This document shows, piece by piece, positions 30,983 through 39,466 of a DNA stretch of 64,000 bases (positions are counted from its first letter, which is position 1; each line of letters begins with the position of its first letter). The notes under the pieces are model-generated. The model saw only the letters and a program-made list of their open reading frames with translations, was not told the origin of the DNA and searched no databases. The translations under genes were made by a program, and so were the position numbers. Source of the stretch: Olsenella uli. Lineage in GTDB: Bacteria; Actinomycetota; Coriobacteriia; Coriobacteriales; Atopobiaceae. The DNA is taken from NCBI RefSeq assembly GCF_016900775.1, contig NZ_JACJKN010000004.1, forward strand, positions 108,670 to 172,669. Reading direction: 5' to 3'.

Positions 30983-31939
30983 CTAGACGCGCCCCCAGGC
31001 AAGGCCGTCGCCGCGCAGGCCGGCGGCCCAGGCGGAGGCCTCCATCTCGCGCTTGCCATCCGGCTTCACGCGCAGGACCTCGAGCGAGCCCGCGGCGCAG
31101 CCCAGAAAGACGCGGCCGCGGGCGGCGAGGACCTCCCCCGGCGCAAAGTCCTTCTCGCCCTCGCGCGCGAGGGTCACGCGGGCCCCGCGCCCGGCCACGG
31201 CGCAGCGGGCCGGGGCGGCGTCGGAGGACGCCAGCACGCGCAGGACGTTGGTCGCGGCGGAGTCGGCCGGGTCCAGCATGAGCTCGGCCTTGGAGATCTT
31301 GGCGGCGTGGGTGACGAGCGCCTCGTCCTGCTCCACCCAGGCGGCGGTGCCGCCCACCACAGCGGGCAGCGTCTCAACGAGAAGGTCCGCCCCCAGGCGG
31401 GCGAGCTCCGCCGTGAGCTCGGTCGCGGTCTTTCCGGCCACCGTCGTGGAGGCCTGCGCGCAGTAGGCGCCGGTGTCCACGCCGTGGCCGATGCGCATGA
31501 TGGAGACGCCCGTCTCGGCGTCCCCGGCGAGGATCGCGCGCTGGATGGGCGCCGCGCCGCGCCAGCGCGGCAGGAGCGAGGCGTGCACGTTCACGCACCC
31601 GGCGGGCGCCATCGTGAGCACCTCGTCCGGCAGGATGCAGCCGTAGGCGGCCACGCAGAAGACGTCGGCCGCGGCCGCGCGCAGGGCGTCGAGCGCCTCG
31701 GGCGTCATGCGGGAGGCCTCGAGCACGGGAAACCCCAGCTCGAGCGCGCGGGCCTTCACCGGCGAGGGCTCGAGCCGCCGGCCGCGCCCGCGTACCGCGT
31801 CCGGGCGCGTGAGCACGAGGGCCACCTCGCAGGCCTCGGCGAGCGCGGAGAGGGACGGCACGGCGAAGTCCGGCGTCCCCATGAAGACCACGCGCGGGCG
31901 GCGCGCCCCCGGGGCGACCGCGTACTTCTCGTCAGCCAT
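30983..31939 (-). CDS. fmt: Methionyl-tRNA formyltransferase
   Basis: A 318-residue Fmt. The N-terminal formyltransferase fold shows 'VVFMGTPDFAVPSLSAL' (about 17-33), the folate-binding and catalytic region 'CVNVHASLLPRWRGAAPIQR' (Asn/His triad members, about 117-136) and 'GHGVDTGAYCAQ' with the catalytic Asp. The C-terminal OB-like domain (about 210-318) is present. It formylates Met-tRNAfMet in the cytoplasm. It lies between def and rsmB, the conserved order, with an 8-bp gap from def. Confidence 0.95.
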   Translation of the reverse strand: MADEKYAVAPGARRPRVVFMGTPDFAVPSLSALAEACEVALVLTRPDAVRGRGRRLEPSPVKARALELGFPVLEASRMTPEALDALRAAAADVFCVAAYGCILPDEVLTMAPAGCVNVHASLLPRWRGAAPIQRAILAGDAETGVSIMRIGHGVDTGAYCAQASTTVAGKTATELTAELARLGADLLVETLPAVVGGTAAWVEQDEALVTHAAKISKAELMLDPADSAATNVLRVLASSDAAPARCAVAGRGARVTLAREGEKDFAPGEVLAARGRVFLGCAAGSLEVLRVKPDGKREMEASAWAAGLRGDGLAWGRV

Positions 31940-31947
31940 GGCGCCCC

Positions 31948-32496
31948 CTACTCCACCTCGGTGTCGCCGGGGCGGGCGCCCGCGGCGAGCGCGGCCTCGT
32001 ACTCGCGCTGCGCCTCGGCGCGGCGGATGGGCGGCAGGTGGTCGAACATCGTCACGCCGTGGACGTGGTCTATCTCGTGCTGGAGGCAGACGGCGAGCAG
32101 GTTGTCCGCCGCCTCGTACTGCATGAGGTCGCCATCCAGGTTGAGCGCCTGCACCACCACGTGGGAGGGGCGGCTCACGCGCACGCTCACGCCCGGGAAG
32201 GAGAGGCAGCCCTCGGAGCCCTCCCTCTCGGGCCCGTCGGCCGTGACGATGCGCGGGTTGATGAGCACGTACGGGTTCTTCTTGCCCCCGCGCCCCGCAT
32301 AGTCGACGTCGATGACCACGATCTGGCGCATCTCGCCGATCTGCGGGCCCGCGAGGCCGCAGCCGTCGGCGGCGTACATGACCCTGAGCATGCGCTTGGC
32401 GAGGGCGCAGACGTCGTCGTCAATCTTCTCGACGGGGGCGCACTCCTGGGAGAGGCGGGGGTCGGGCGAGAGCACGATCTCCTTGAGCTCGTTCAT
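31948..32496 (-). CDS. def: Peptide deformylase
   Basis: A 182-residue deformylase with all three family motifs: 'GCGLAGPQIG' (motif 1, about residue 45), 'EGCLSFPGV' (motif 2, metal-ligand Cys) and 'HEIDHVHG' (motif 3, HExDH). It removes the N-formyl group from new proteins, the step paired with Fmt coded next. The start is the ATG 32496 after GGAAGGAGGACC; an upstream in-frame start at 32544 would overlap priA and lacks a ribosome site. Confidence 0.95.
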   Translation of the reverse strand: MNELKEIVLSPDPRLSQECAPVEKIDDDVCALAKRMLRVMYAADGCGLAGPQIGEMRQIVVIDVDYAGRGGKKNPYVLINPRIVTADGPEREGSEGCLSFPGVSVRVSRPSHVVVQALNLDGDLMQYEAADNLLAVCLQHEIDHVHGVTMFDHLPPIRRAEAQREYEAALAAGARPGDTEVE

Positions 32497-32540
32497 GGTC
32501 CTCCTTCCGGGCGCCGGGCTCTGGGCCCCGGCGCCGAGGG

Positions 32541-34844
32541 TCACATCATGTCGTATGCGTCAACGTCCACTGCCATGTTAATACCCGGCAGGCGGCCAAG
32601 CGAGGCGGCACACGCGGAAAGCATCCCGCCGAGGTCCGCGCCCGTGGGCGCCTTCACCATCACGTGGCGGCGCACCTGGTCCTTCGCCCGCGCCCTGACG
32701 CAGTCGGCGGGGCCGAGCACCTCCCAGCCGGGGGCGTCTGCCACGCGCTCGCGGACCGCGTCGGCGAGGCGGGCCGAGACCTCCCGCACGCCCCGCTCCG
32801 AGCGGCCCCACACGACGGCGTTGGCGAGGCGGCCGAACGGTGGGTATCCCGCCTCCGCGCGCTCGGCAAGCTCCGCCTCGAGGAAGACAGAGCGGTCGTG
32901 GGACGCCACGGCGCGCATGGCGGGGTGCGTGGCCCACCAGGTCTGCACGATGACCTCGCCGGGGCGCTCGCCGCGGCCCGCCCGGCCCGCGACCTGCTCC
33001 AAAAGGTCGTAGGTGCGCTCGGCGGCGCGGAAGTCGGGCAGCTTGAGCATGGTGTCCGCGTTGATCACGCCCACGAGCGTGACCTCCGGGAAGTCGAGCC
33101 CCTTGGCGATCATCTGCGTGCCCACGAGCACCGCGCACTCCGCGGCGTCGAACTGCTCGAGCAGGCGCTGGTGGGCGCCCTTGGCGCGCGTGGTGTCCGC
33201 GTCCATGCGGATGACCTCGACGTCTGCGGGCAGCAGCATGGAGAGCTCGTCCTCGACGCGCTGCGTGCCCACGCCGAAGGCCGCGAGGTAGCGGCTCCCG
33301 CAGTTGGGACAGCTCGTCGAGGGGTCGGGGTAGGCGCGCACGGGCCAGCTCCTCCCGCAGGTGTGGCAGGCGAGCAGGTGCCCGCGCTCGTGGTAGGTGA
33401 GCGCCGTGGAGCAGTGCGGGCACTCGGGCACGCAGCCGCAGTCCCGGCACATAAGGAAGTTCGCGAATCCGCGGCGGTTGAGCAGCAGCACGGCCTTCTC
33501 GCGCCGCTCCGCGACGCCCTCGAGCGCCCTCACGAGCGGCGCCGAGAAGATCGAGCGCCCGCCGCCCCTGAACTGCTCCCCCATGTCGACCACGGTGACG
33601 CGCGGCAGCACCGACGCGCCGGGGCGCTCCGGCATCTCCACGCGCGTCCAGCGCGCGCCGCCGAAGCCGCCCTCGCGGCAGCGCTCGAGCGCCTCGAGGG
33701 AGGGCGTGGCCGAGCCCAGCACGAGCGCCGCGCCGCGCTCGCGGGCGAGCCGCGCCGCGACCTCGCGCGCGTGGTAGCGCGGGGACTTGTCCTGCTTGTA
33801 GGAGCCCTCGTGTTCCTCGTCGATGATGATGAGCCCGGGGCTGGCCAGGGGCGCGAAGAGCGCCGAGCGCGCGCCCACCACCACGCGGGCGCGACCGGCG
33901 CGCACGAGGTCCCACTGATCGAAGCGCTCCCCGGCGGAGAGGCGGCTGTGCAGCACGGCCACCTCGTCGCCGAAGCGGCTGCGGAAGCGGCCCACGGTCT
34001 GCGCCGTGAGCGAGATCTCGGGCACGAGGACGAGCGCGCCGCGCCCGTCCGCGAGCGCCCGCTCGATGGCCGCGAGGTAGACCTCGGTCTTGCCGGAGCC
34101 CGTGACGCCGTCCACGAGCACCACGTCCCCCCGGCCGGCGGCGCGCGCCTCGTCGATGGCCGCGAGGGCGGCGCGCTGACCCCGCGTGAGCTCGGCGGGC
34201 CGCGGGGCGGCGGCCGACGAGAGCGTGGTGGCGTCCGCGCCGCGGATCTGCCGCCGGCTCTCGATCGCCACGACGCCCCTCCTGGCGAGCGCCGTCACGG
34301 CGGAGGCCGCCCCCGGGATGGTGGCGGAGAGCTCGGCCACGCGCTGCGGTCCCTGGCGCAGGGCCTCGATCACCGCGCGCTGGCGCGAGGCGGTCCTGGC
34401 GGGGACGAAGTCGTTCGCCGCGGGGGTGAGGCTCGCCCAGCGGACGTCCACGGCGCCGGCGCGCTCGGTCTGGAGCTCCCAGGGGGCGTCCTCGGCAGCG
34501 CGCGTCACGCGGAGCTTCTGCCCCGGGGCCAGAAACGGGCGCACGGCATCGCAGAGCGGGCACGCGTACTCGCGCGCCATCCACATGGCCACGCGGGCGG
34601 CCGCCTCGTCGAAGGCGGGCGGCGCGAGGACCTGGAGCACGGGCTGGACCCGCTCCGCCGAGACACCCTCGGGGGGCTCCTCGGAGACGGCGAGCACGTA
34701 GCCCACCGCCATGCGGTGCGAGAAGGACACGAGGACCGTCGAGCCCGTCCTGGCCTCCCCCGCGAGCTCGGGCGGCACCGCGTAGGAGAACGCGCCCTCG
34801 AGGTGGCGCGTTGGTATGTCGAGCACGACGCTCGCGTAGGGCAT
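32541..34844 (-). CDS. priA: Primosomal replication restart helicase PriA
   Basis: A 767-residue PriA. The N-terminal 3'-end-binding and winged-helix regions (about 1-205) precede the helicase core with Walker A GVTGSGKTE, the DEEH box in 'LIIIDEEHEGSYKQDK' and 'LVLGSATPSLE'. Two zinc clusters follow ('CRDCGCVPECPHC' and 'CHTCGRSWP...CPNCG'). Later helicase motifs 'GTQMIAKGLDFPEVTLVGV' and 'VAGRAGRGERPG' are intact. It reloads the replisome at stalled forks. First gene of the priA-def-fmt-rsmB run on the minus strand. Confidence 0.95.
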   Translation of the reverse strand: MPYASVVLDIPTRHLEGAFSYAVPPELAGEARTGSTVLVSFSHRMAVGYVLAVSEEPPEGVSAERVQPVLQVLAPPAFDEAAARVAMWMAREYACPLCDAVRPFLAPGQKLRVTRAAEDAPWELQTERAGAVDVRWASLTPAANDFVPARTASRQRAVIEALRQGPQRVAELSATIPGAASAVTALARRGVVAIESRRQIRGADATTLSSAAAPRPAELTRGQRAALAAIDEARAAGRGDVVLVDGVTGSGKTEVYLAAIERALADGRGALVLVPEISLTAQTVGRFRSRFGDEVAVLHSRLSAGERFDQWDLVRAGRARVVVGARSALFAPLASPGLIIIDEEHEGSYKQDKSPRYHAREVAARLARERGAALVLGSATPSLEALERCREGGFGGARWTRVEMPERPGASVLPRVTVVDMGEQFRGGGRSIFSAPLVRALEGVAERREKAVLLLNRRGFANFLMCRDCGCVPECPHCSTALTYHERGHLLACHTCGRSWPVRAYPDPSTSCPNCGSRYLAAFGVGTQRVEDELSMLLPADVEVIRMDADTTRAKGAHQRLLEQFDAAECAVLVGTQMIAKGLDFPEVTLVGVINADTMLKLPDFRAAERTYDLLEQVAGRAGRGERPGEVIVQTWWATHPAMRAVASHDRSVFLEAELAERAEAGYPPFGRLANAVVWGRSERGVREVSARLADAVRERVADAPGWEVLGPADCVRARAKDQVRRHVMVKAPTGADLGGMLSACAASLGRLPGINMAVDVDAYDMM

Positions 34845-34933
34845 GGGCGCGGGTCCTCCCGTCCTTCTCGCTGGGTGTCCGGATGCTCAATTGTACTCGG
34901 GGCGCCGTCCGCCGCGGCCCCGCGACGCGCCGG

Positions 34934-36223
34934 CTAGAGCAGCGCCAGGGTCTGCCGGCAGTTCTCCGTCACCGGGCCGAGCAGCCGCTCGCGCAGCTCG
35001 TCGGCGCCCGGCAGCGCGGACGACTCCTCGAAGACCTCCTCCATGGCAACGGGAATCTCCTGAGCGAGGTCGGCCATGAGCGCCACGCACGACTTCGCCG
35101 TGAGGCCCGCGCGATCGAGCAGCCTCGCGAGCTCGGCGTCGCCCTCGCCCGCATAGCGCCGGATGGCGCCCGCACCCACGCGCCCCACGCGGTTCTCGCC
35201 CCCGACGGACATGGCGAGGCGCGCGCGGCGCCTCATGCGCTCGTAGGCAAGGCCCGAGGCGACGTCGTACATGGGGGCAAGACCCGCGTTTCTTCCAAGG
35301 CCGAGCAGCACGGAGTAGTTCTTGGCGTGGGCGTCGGGCGCGCCAATGAGGGCGTTGAAGAACAGCTGGTGCGAGAAGAGCAGCAGGTTGAGCTTGCTGT
35401 GGGCCGTCCCTGCAAGCAGCCGCTGGACGTCGCGCGCGGAAGGGCCGCCGTCTGCGGCGTACTTGCTGTCCGGCATCACCGAGAGCGCCTGACAGAGGTC
35501 CTCCTGATGCAGGCGCGCCACCTTGCCCGACGCGTCGCGCACGCGGTCGTAGCGCTCGACGACAAGCGCCGGCTCATCCTCAAAAAAGCGGTAGGCCACC
35601 TGCGCGACGGCGACGCCGCATCGCTGGGCGCAGCGCATGCACACGTACTCGTTGAGCGCCTGGAGGCGAAACCCCGCCACCCCGTTCTTGAGGATGTGCG
35701 TGGTCAGGGCTGCGCCGCGGCACTCGTACCATCTGCCGCCCCTCCCCGCAAGCGCGAACTTGCCCTGGCTCCCGCCGAGCGACCAGCGCTCCCCCGTGCC
35801 CATCCACGTGACGTCCCCCTCGTCGCGCACCGTCCTGAGGCGCAGGGCGACCTCGTGGTCCGTGAGCTCGCGGAGCTCCCCCGTGTGCGTCACGACCTCC
35901 CCAAGGCGCTCCGGACGCACGAACTGCACCGCTCCCGGGCAGTCCAGGCCAATGTGATCGAGCAGCGCCACGGGGTTGTTGGCGCTCACGTCATGCTCGC
36001 GCCCTATGGCGCGACGCTGGCGCTCGCCGTCAGGAAGCAGGCCGAAGAGGTACGGGCGAACCACGTCCTGCCCGTAGGTCCGGTTCGAGACGGGCATGGA
36101 GAGCGAGAGCGGGACGCCACGATAGGACTCGTCGTAGCGAAAGCTCATGAGTCCGCGCCCATCCTGACGGAGCGTCCCCGCGGGGACGCCGGCGATAAGG
36201 ACGCGGAGGTCAATGGCGGGCAC
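34934..36223 (-). CDS. hipA: HipA-family Ser/Thr kinase toxin
   Basis: A 429-residue HipA kinase. The N-terminal subdomain has 'YGQDVVRPYLFGLLPDGERQ' (about 50-69), the nucleotide loop is in 'SLGGSQGKFAL' (about 148-158), and the catalytic loop is 'GAPDAHAKNYS' (Asp298, Asn302 by my count), followed by 'YDVAS' (metal-binding Asp320). E. coli HipA inactivates GltX by phosphorylation and causes dormancy; the target here may differ. The GTG start lies 2 bp after the hipB stop, and the order hipB-hipA and operator are as expected for an autoregulated toxin-antitoxin operon. All key residues are present. Confidence 0.9.
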   Translation of the reverse strand: MPAIDLRVLIAGVPAGTLRQDGRGLMSFRYDESYRGVPLSLSMPVSNRTYGQDVVRPYLFGLLPDGERQRRAIGREHDVSANNPVALLDHIGLDCPGAVQFVRPERLGEVVTHTGELRELTDHEVALRLRTVRDEGDVTWMGTGERWSLGGSQGKFALAGRGGRWYECRGAALTTHILKNGVAGFRLQALNEYVCMRCAQRCGVAVAQVAYRFFEDEPALVVERYDRVRDASGKVARLHQEDLCQALSVMPDSKYAADGGPSARDVQRLLAGTAHSKLNLLLFSHQLFFNALIGAPDAHAKNYSVLLGLGRNAGLAPMYDVASGLAYERMRRRARLAMSVGGENRVGRVGAGAIRRYAGEGDAELARLLDRAGLTAKSCVALMADLAQEIPVAMEEVFEESSALPGADELRERLLGPVTENCRQTLALL

Positions 36224-36225
36224 GG

Positions 36226-36633
36226 CTACGCGGCCCCCTCGGCGATAACGACCCCCTGCTCGCGCGCAATCTCGCGAACGAGGTCAGAGTAGGAGGCGGG
36301 CGCGGGAAATGCGCTGGGGCCAGCCGGCGTGCGCGAAGACTCGAGGTCTGGGAAGGGGGCGGCGGGCGTCGTCTCTGGCACGAGCGCCCGAGCGGGGTCC
36401 GACGCGGCGATCCTCTCCCCCCGCGCCACGAGGGAGAGCCCCAGGGTCGAAAAGACCGCGAGCAGCTTGTCCAGGCGAATCCCCGTGGCGTCGCCAAGCT
36501 CAAGCGAGGCGAGCAGCCGCTCCGAGACGCCCGACGCCGCAGCGAGCTGCGAGCGCGTCATGCCCTGCGCCTCGCGGGCGCGGCGCACGTAGATTCCCGC
36601 CTGGCGCGGCACGTCGATGGGCATCGCGTCCAC
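36226..36633 (-). CDS. hipB: HipB-type XRE-family antitoxin
   Basis: A 135-residue protein with an N-terminal Cro/C1-type helix-turn-helix (about residues 10-70, 'GMTRSQLAAASGVSERLLAS' and 'LELGD') and a longer-than-usual C-terminal tail rich in Ala/Pro, ending 'DLVREIAREQGVVIAEGAA'. It should bind the palindromic operator at 36649-36698 and HipA. The GTG at 36633 has GGGGAG upstream; an ATG three codons on is possible. Classical HipB is about 88 residues, so the tail is an extension. Confidence 0.85.
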   Translation of the reverse strand: MDAMPIDVPRQAGIYVRRAREAQGMTRSQLAAASGVSERLLASLELGDATGIRLDKLLAVFSTLGLSLVARGERIAASDPARALVPETTPAAPFPDLESSRTPAGPSAFPAPASYSDLVREIAREQGVVIAEGAA

Positions 36634-36648
36634 GTTCTTCTCCCCTCA

Positions 36649-36700
36649 TGACATGCAAAAGTTTGCAGATAGATTAATATGCAGATTTTTGCATGTCAAC
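36649..36700 (-). promoter_or_regulatory. hipBA promoter and operator
   Basis: TGACATGCAAAA (36649-36660) and TTTTGCATGTCA (36687-36698) are perfect 12-bp inverted repeats with inner TTTGCAGAT/TATGCAGAT copies between them. On the minus strand TTGACA (36699-36694) and TAATCT (36676-36671) are 17 bp apart, so the operator arms bracket the promoter, fitting autoregulation by HipB-HipA. Confidence 0.85.
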
Positions 36701-36706
36701 GCGGGG

Positions 36707-37633
36707 CTAGCGTCCCCTCCGCGCGGGGATGAGACGCCGCGCCCGGCCGCGGAGGGCCCCCATGGGGGCGCTGACGTCGATCCCGAGGATGGCGTTTGCC
36801 ACCCAGAGAAAGAAGAGCAGCACGATCACGGGAATCACGCAGGACGTCACGACCATCACGGCGAGCCACTCGATGAGGGCGTTCACCTGGTCGAGGACGC
36901 CGTCCGTGATGCTGGTGAGCCCGTCTGCCACCATGCTGGGCAGGTTGAGGATGAAGTCGAGCGGAGAGCCGCCCTCGTCCGACTGCTCGTCCGCCTGCGC
37001 CTCGGCGACCTCCTCGACCGGCGCGACGGAGCCCGCGTAGGTGTCGTCGATCATCCGCGTGACGGCGACGCTCGCCGGGATCGTGACGAGGATGACGAGC
37101 GCGAGCGCCACGAGCTTGGCGGCGAGCCGGGCGAGCGCCCCGTCCCAGGAGACTCTCCCGGCGAGGAGCGCGGCGGCGGCGAGCAGCACGCAGGCGGCGG
37201 GGACGAGTATCCCGAAGGCGGCGAGGCCGAAGATGGTGAGCAGGTACTTCTCGAGGTAGAGGACCGAGAGCACGATGCCGAGGTCCCCGGAGACCTCCAT
37301 GAGCTTCTCGGCGACGGGGGTCCCGGTGTCGTCCGGGATGGCGGTGATCGCGGCGGAGAGGGCGGTCGAGCTCGCCACGAGGCCGAGGACGTTTGCCTTC
37401 TTCTCGTCGATGGTGGCGATGGTGTCGGCATAGGTCTCCGGCGCAGAGAAGTGCTCGCGCAGCGGGAACCCGCTCACAAGGGCCACGACCACGAGCGCGA
37501 CGGCGATGGCCGCCCGCGCGCGCAGGGAGAGCCCGGACGCGGCCGAGGGCCTGTCGAGCTCCTCTGCCGGAAGCACGTAGACGGCCTCCCCCATCTCGTC
37601 GTCGCTGACCCGGCGGCGCTCGATCTTGTCCAT
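36707..37633 (-). CDS. Multi-helix membrane protein of unknown function
   Basis: A 308-residue protein. A charged cytoplasmic N-terminus (about 1-38) is followed by a first helix ('AAIAVALVVVALVSGFPL', about 40-57), a loop with 'FSAPETYADTIATIDEKKAN' and three to four further helices (about 118-150, 170-195 and 255-285). An acidic loop (about 205-225) holds Glu/Asp/Gln runs. No family is recognised; related proteins seem to occur in other Actinobacteria. The start at ATG 37633 follows GGGGAGG. It lies between hipBA and a small unknown gene and shares no operon with either. Confidence 0.65.
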   Translation of the reverse strand: MDKIERRRVSDDEMGEAVYVLPAEELDRPSAASGLSLRARAAIAVALVVVALVSGFPLREHFSAPETYADTIATIDEKKANVLGLVASSTALSAAITAIPDDTGTPVAEKLMEVSGDLGIVLSVLYLEKYLLTIFGLAAFGILVPAACVLLAAAALLAGRVSWDGALARLAAKLVALALVILVTIPASVAVTRMIDDTYAGSVAPVEEVAEAQADEQSDEGGSPLDFILNLPSMVADGLTSITDGVLDQVNALIEWLAVMVVTSCVIPVIVLLFFLWVANAILGIDVSAPMGALRGRARRLIPARRGR

Positions 37634-37937
37634 GTGGGCCTCCCCCTCTTTCTTGACGTCTCGTGACAACCTTACGTCCCCCGCGGGCGGGCGCGCAACG
37701 CCCCACTCAGCCGGCGGTGCAGAACGCGACGGATTCCGACGTCCCCGCGCGCCGTGCTGTCCGGAGGCCCGCGCCCGCGGGCGAAGCGAGGCCGCCTGCC
37801 GACAATATGTTCGATCTGTCTCACCGGGCGGAGGCCCTCACCTGCGGCGTCAGCAACGCGTCAGCTGGCGGGAAGACAATCCCGCGCGCCCTTCGCGTAG
37901 CATGGGCGCCCCAGAGGACGCGAGGTGAGGAGGACCC
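37634..37937. other. Intergenic region without recognised gene
   Basis: This 304-bp divergent gap must hold the promoters of the membrane-protein gene (minus) and of the small gene at 37938 (plus). I see GC-rich short inverted pieces (CCCGCGGGCG) but no convincing promoter, RNA or repeat. Confidence 0.4.
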
Positions 37938-38216
37938 ATGGCGCTCTATTGGCCGGAGCAGGGAGTTGCGCTGGAGATCGTCGACGACCCGCTGGCGGAG
38001 CCGTTCGACCGGGCGGCGCACCCCGGGGTGCGCGTCATTCAGACCACGTGCGACGAGCTTGCGGACTTCGACCGGTTCAACCGGGTCATGACCCGCGTGG
38101 CCCACGAGTTGGGCGCCACGCCTCCGCCGTCCACGCCCGGGCTCCTCGCCCGGCGGCGCGCCCTGCACGAGAGGCTCATGGCCAGACGCCGCGCTACTGG
38201 TGAGATTCATCCTTGA
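37938..38216 (+). CDS. Small protein of unknown function
   Basis: A 92-residue soluble protein, starting with ATG after a good GAGGAGG site. It has no motif I can name: an acidic N-terminal half ('YWPEQGVALEIVDDPLAEPF'), a central 'TTCDELADFDRFNRVMTRVA' and a basic C-terminus. The context, just upstream of hicAB and with its stop overlapping the hicA promoter, may be coincidental. Confidence 0.6.
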   Translation: MALYWPEQGVALEIVDDPLAEPFDRAAHPGVRVIQTTCDELADFDRFNRVMTRVAHELGATPPPSTPGLLARRRALHERLMARRRATGEIHP

Positions 38217-38243
38217 CGTAACTATAAAGTGACTATATAGTTT
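38213..38243 (+). promoter_or_regulatory. hicAB promoter with operator
   Basis: TTGACG (38213-38218) and TATAGT (38236-38241) are separated by exactly 17 bp. AACTATA (38220-38226) and TATAGTT (38236-38242) form a perfect inverted repeat over the spacer and -10 box, a likely binding site for the HicB helix-turn-helix. Confidence 0.8.
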
Positions 38244-38253
38244 AGAAGGCGTG

Positions 38254-38445
38254 ATGGCCAAGAGAAGGGACCTCGTCCGGCTGCTCGTGAGAAACGGCTT
38301 CGCGCCCAACGGCGGGACCAAGCACGGGCGGTTCTCGCATCCGGACGGTCGGGAGGTGAGCGTTCCCCGCCACAGGGAGATCAGGGCGCTGACCGCGCGG
38401 CTCATCCTCACGCAGGCGGGAATCACCGAGCAGATAGGGAGATGA
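38254..38445 (+). CDS. hicA: HicA-family mRNA interferase toxin
   Basis: A 63-residue double-stranded RNA-binding-fold toxin. 'LVRLLVRNGFAPNGGTKHGR' followed by 'FSHPDGREVSVPRH' matches the HicA pattern, with the catalytic His in the TKH position (about residue 22), and 'LILTQAGI' closes the domain. HicA cleaves mRNAs during stress. The ATG at 38254 (GTG at 38251 also in frame) follows GAAGG. The antitoxin starts one base after this stop, giving toxin-first order as usual for hicAB. Confidence 0.9.
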   Translation: MAKRRDLVRLLVRNGFAPNGGTKHGRFSHPDGREVSVPRHREIRALTARLILTQAGITEQIGR

Positions 38446-38446
38446 C

Positions 38447-38905
38447 ATGTTGTTCGGAGTCTACGAGTTCGAGATCGTGCAGGACGAGGGCTGGTACGTC
38501 GCCTCTCCCTACGACCTTCCCGGGGGGACGCAGGGTGAGGACTTCGAGGACCTCTGCCTCATGGTCGCGGACTGGCTCAAGATAACCCTCGAGGACTTCG
38601 ACATGCGCGGCGAGACGCCGCCCAGGCCGACCTTCGGCAACGCCCCGCGCCACGGGGGCACGAACATGGTCTTCGCCGTGCAGGCGGGGCGCGAGACGGT
38701 GGAGAAGGTCACGGCATCAGAGGCCGCGCGGCTGCTGGGGGTCACCCCCGCGCGCATCACGCAGATGCTCGCCTCGGCGCGCCTCATCGGCTACCGGGAC
38801 GGCCGCAACACCTACGTGACGATGGACTCCGTCCGGGCCCGCCTCGAGGAGCGGCCGCGCGGCGGCAGGCCCCGCAAGGGGGAGGCCGTCGCAGCGTCCG
38901 CGTAG
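38447..38905 (+). CDS. hicB: HicB-family antitoxin with C-terminal DNA-binding domain
   Basis: A 152-residue antitoxin. The N-terminal half has the HicB partial RNase-H-like fold ('FEIVQDEGWYVASPYDLPGG' through 'ADWLKITLEDFDMRGE'). The C-terminal half is a helix-turn-helix, 'TASEAARLLGVTPARITQML' (about 90-109), of MerR/excisionase type, with a basic tail. It should neutralise HicA and repress the operon through the AACTATA repeat. GGAGATGAC before the ATG overlaps the hicA stop, so translation is coupled. Confidence 0.88.
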   Translation: MLFGVYEFEIVQDEGWYVASPYDLPGGTQGEDFEDLCLMVADWLKITLEDFDMRGETPPRPTFGNAPRHGGTNMVFAVQAGRETVEKVTASEAARLLGVTPARITQMLASARLIGYRDGRNTYVTMDSVRARLEERPRGGRPRKGEAVAASA

Positions 38906-38929
38906 TGCGCGGCAGGGCGGCCCGGGGAC

Positions 38930-39322
38930 CTACGAGAAGAGCTCGGCGTCGAGCGAGGAGAGCTCAGCGGGGGCCGTGGCGGGGTCGCAGTCAAAGGACT
39001 CCGCGACGGCGCGCGCCTGCAGGCGCCTGAGCCCGGCGAGGTCGTCCTCGCCGCGCGCCTCGTAGACGCGGGAGAGCCTGTCGAGCGCGTAGCACACGTA
39101 CGCGGCGACCGTGTCGCCCATGCCGGAGAGGACCATCATCGTCACGAGGGAGTCGGGGGCGAGCGAGAGCGCCGTCGCGCGGTCGAGCTCGAGGAGCTCC
39201 GCCACCTGCGACTCCACGTCCTCGCACGCGCCGGCGTCGCCGCCGAGTGCCCGGCGCAGCGCCTCGCCCACGCCGTCCACGAACTGGCCCACGATTTCCA
39301 GGATATAGTCTCGCTGCAGCAT
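38930..39322 (-). CDS. Small helical protein, perhaps DUF6483-like
   Basis: A 130-residue, mostly helical, acidic soluble protein: 'MLQRDYILEIVGQFVDGVGE' at the N-terminus, then 'QVAELLELDRATALSLAPDS', 'AAYVCYALDRLSRVYEARGE' and 'RLQARAVAESFDC'. The opening resembles the start of DUF6483 proteins ('yilR-I-Q-') as I recall them, but I hold this only loosely. No catalytic motif is visible. The ATG has GAGAGGAG upstream. It stands alone between hicB (convergent) and the REP twin R9. Confidence 0.55.
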   Translation of the reverse strand: MLQRDYILEIVGQFVDGVGEALRRALGGDAGACEDVESQVAELLELDRATALSLAPDSLVTMMVLSGMGDTVAAYVCYALDRLSRVYEARGEDDLAGLRRLQARAVAESFDCDPATAPAELSSLDAELFS

Positions 39323-39374
39323 CGATGCTCCTCTCGTCTCCCCGCAAGCATAGCGCGTCCCGGCAAGTGGGACG

Positions 39375-39466
39375 GCGAGACAAGGGGGACGGGTTCATTT
39401 GTCTCATCGGGTCCATGAGACAAATGAACCCGTCCCCCTTGTCTCGCCCCGTCCCCCTTGTCTCGC
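39375..39466. repeat. REPIN-like REP twin R9 plus a 19-bp tandem duplication
   Basis: The arms GCGAGACAAGGGGGACGG... and their complement (39375-39447) form a near-perfect hairpin. The last 19 bp, CCCGTCCCCCTTGTCTCGC, are repeated directly at 39448-39466, ending at the stop codon of the large permease gene. Confidence 0.88.
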
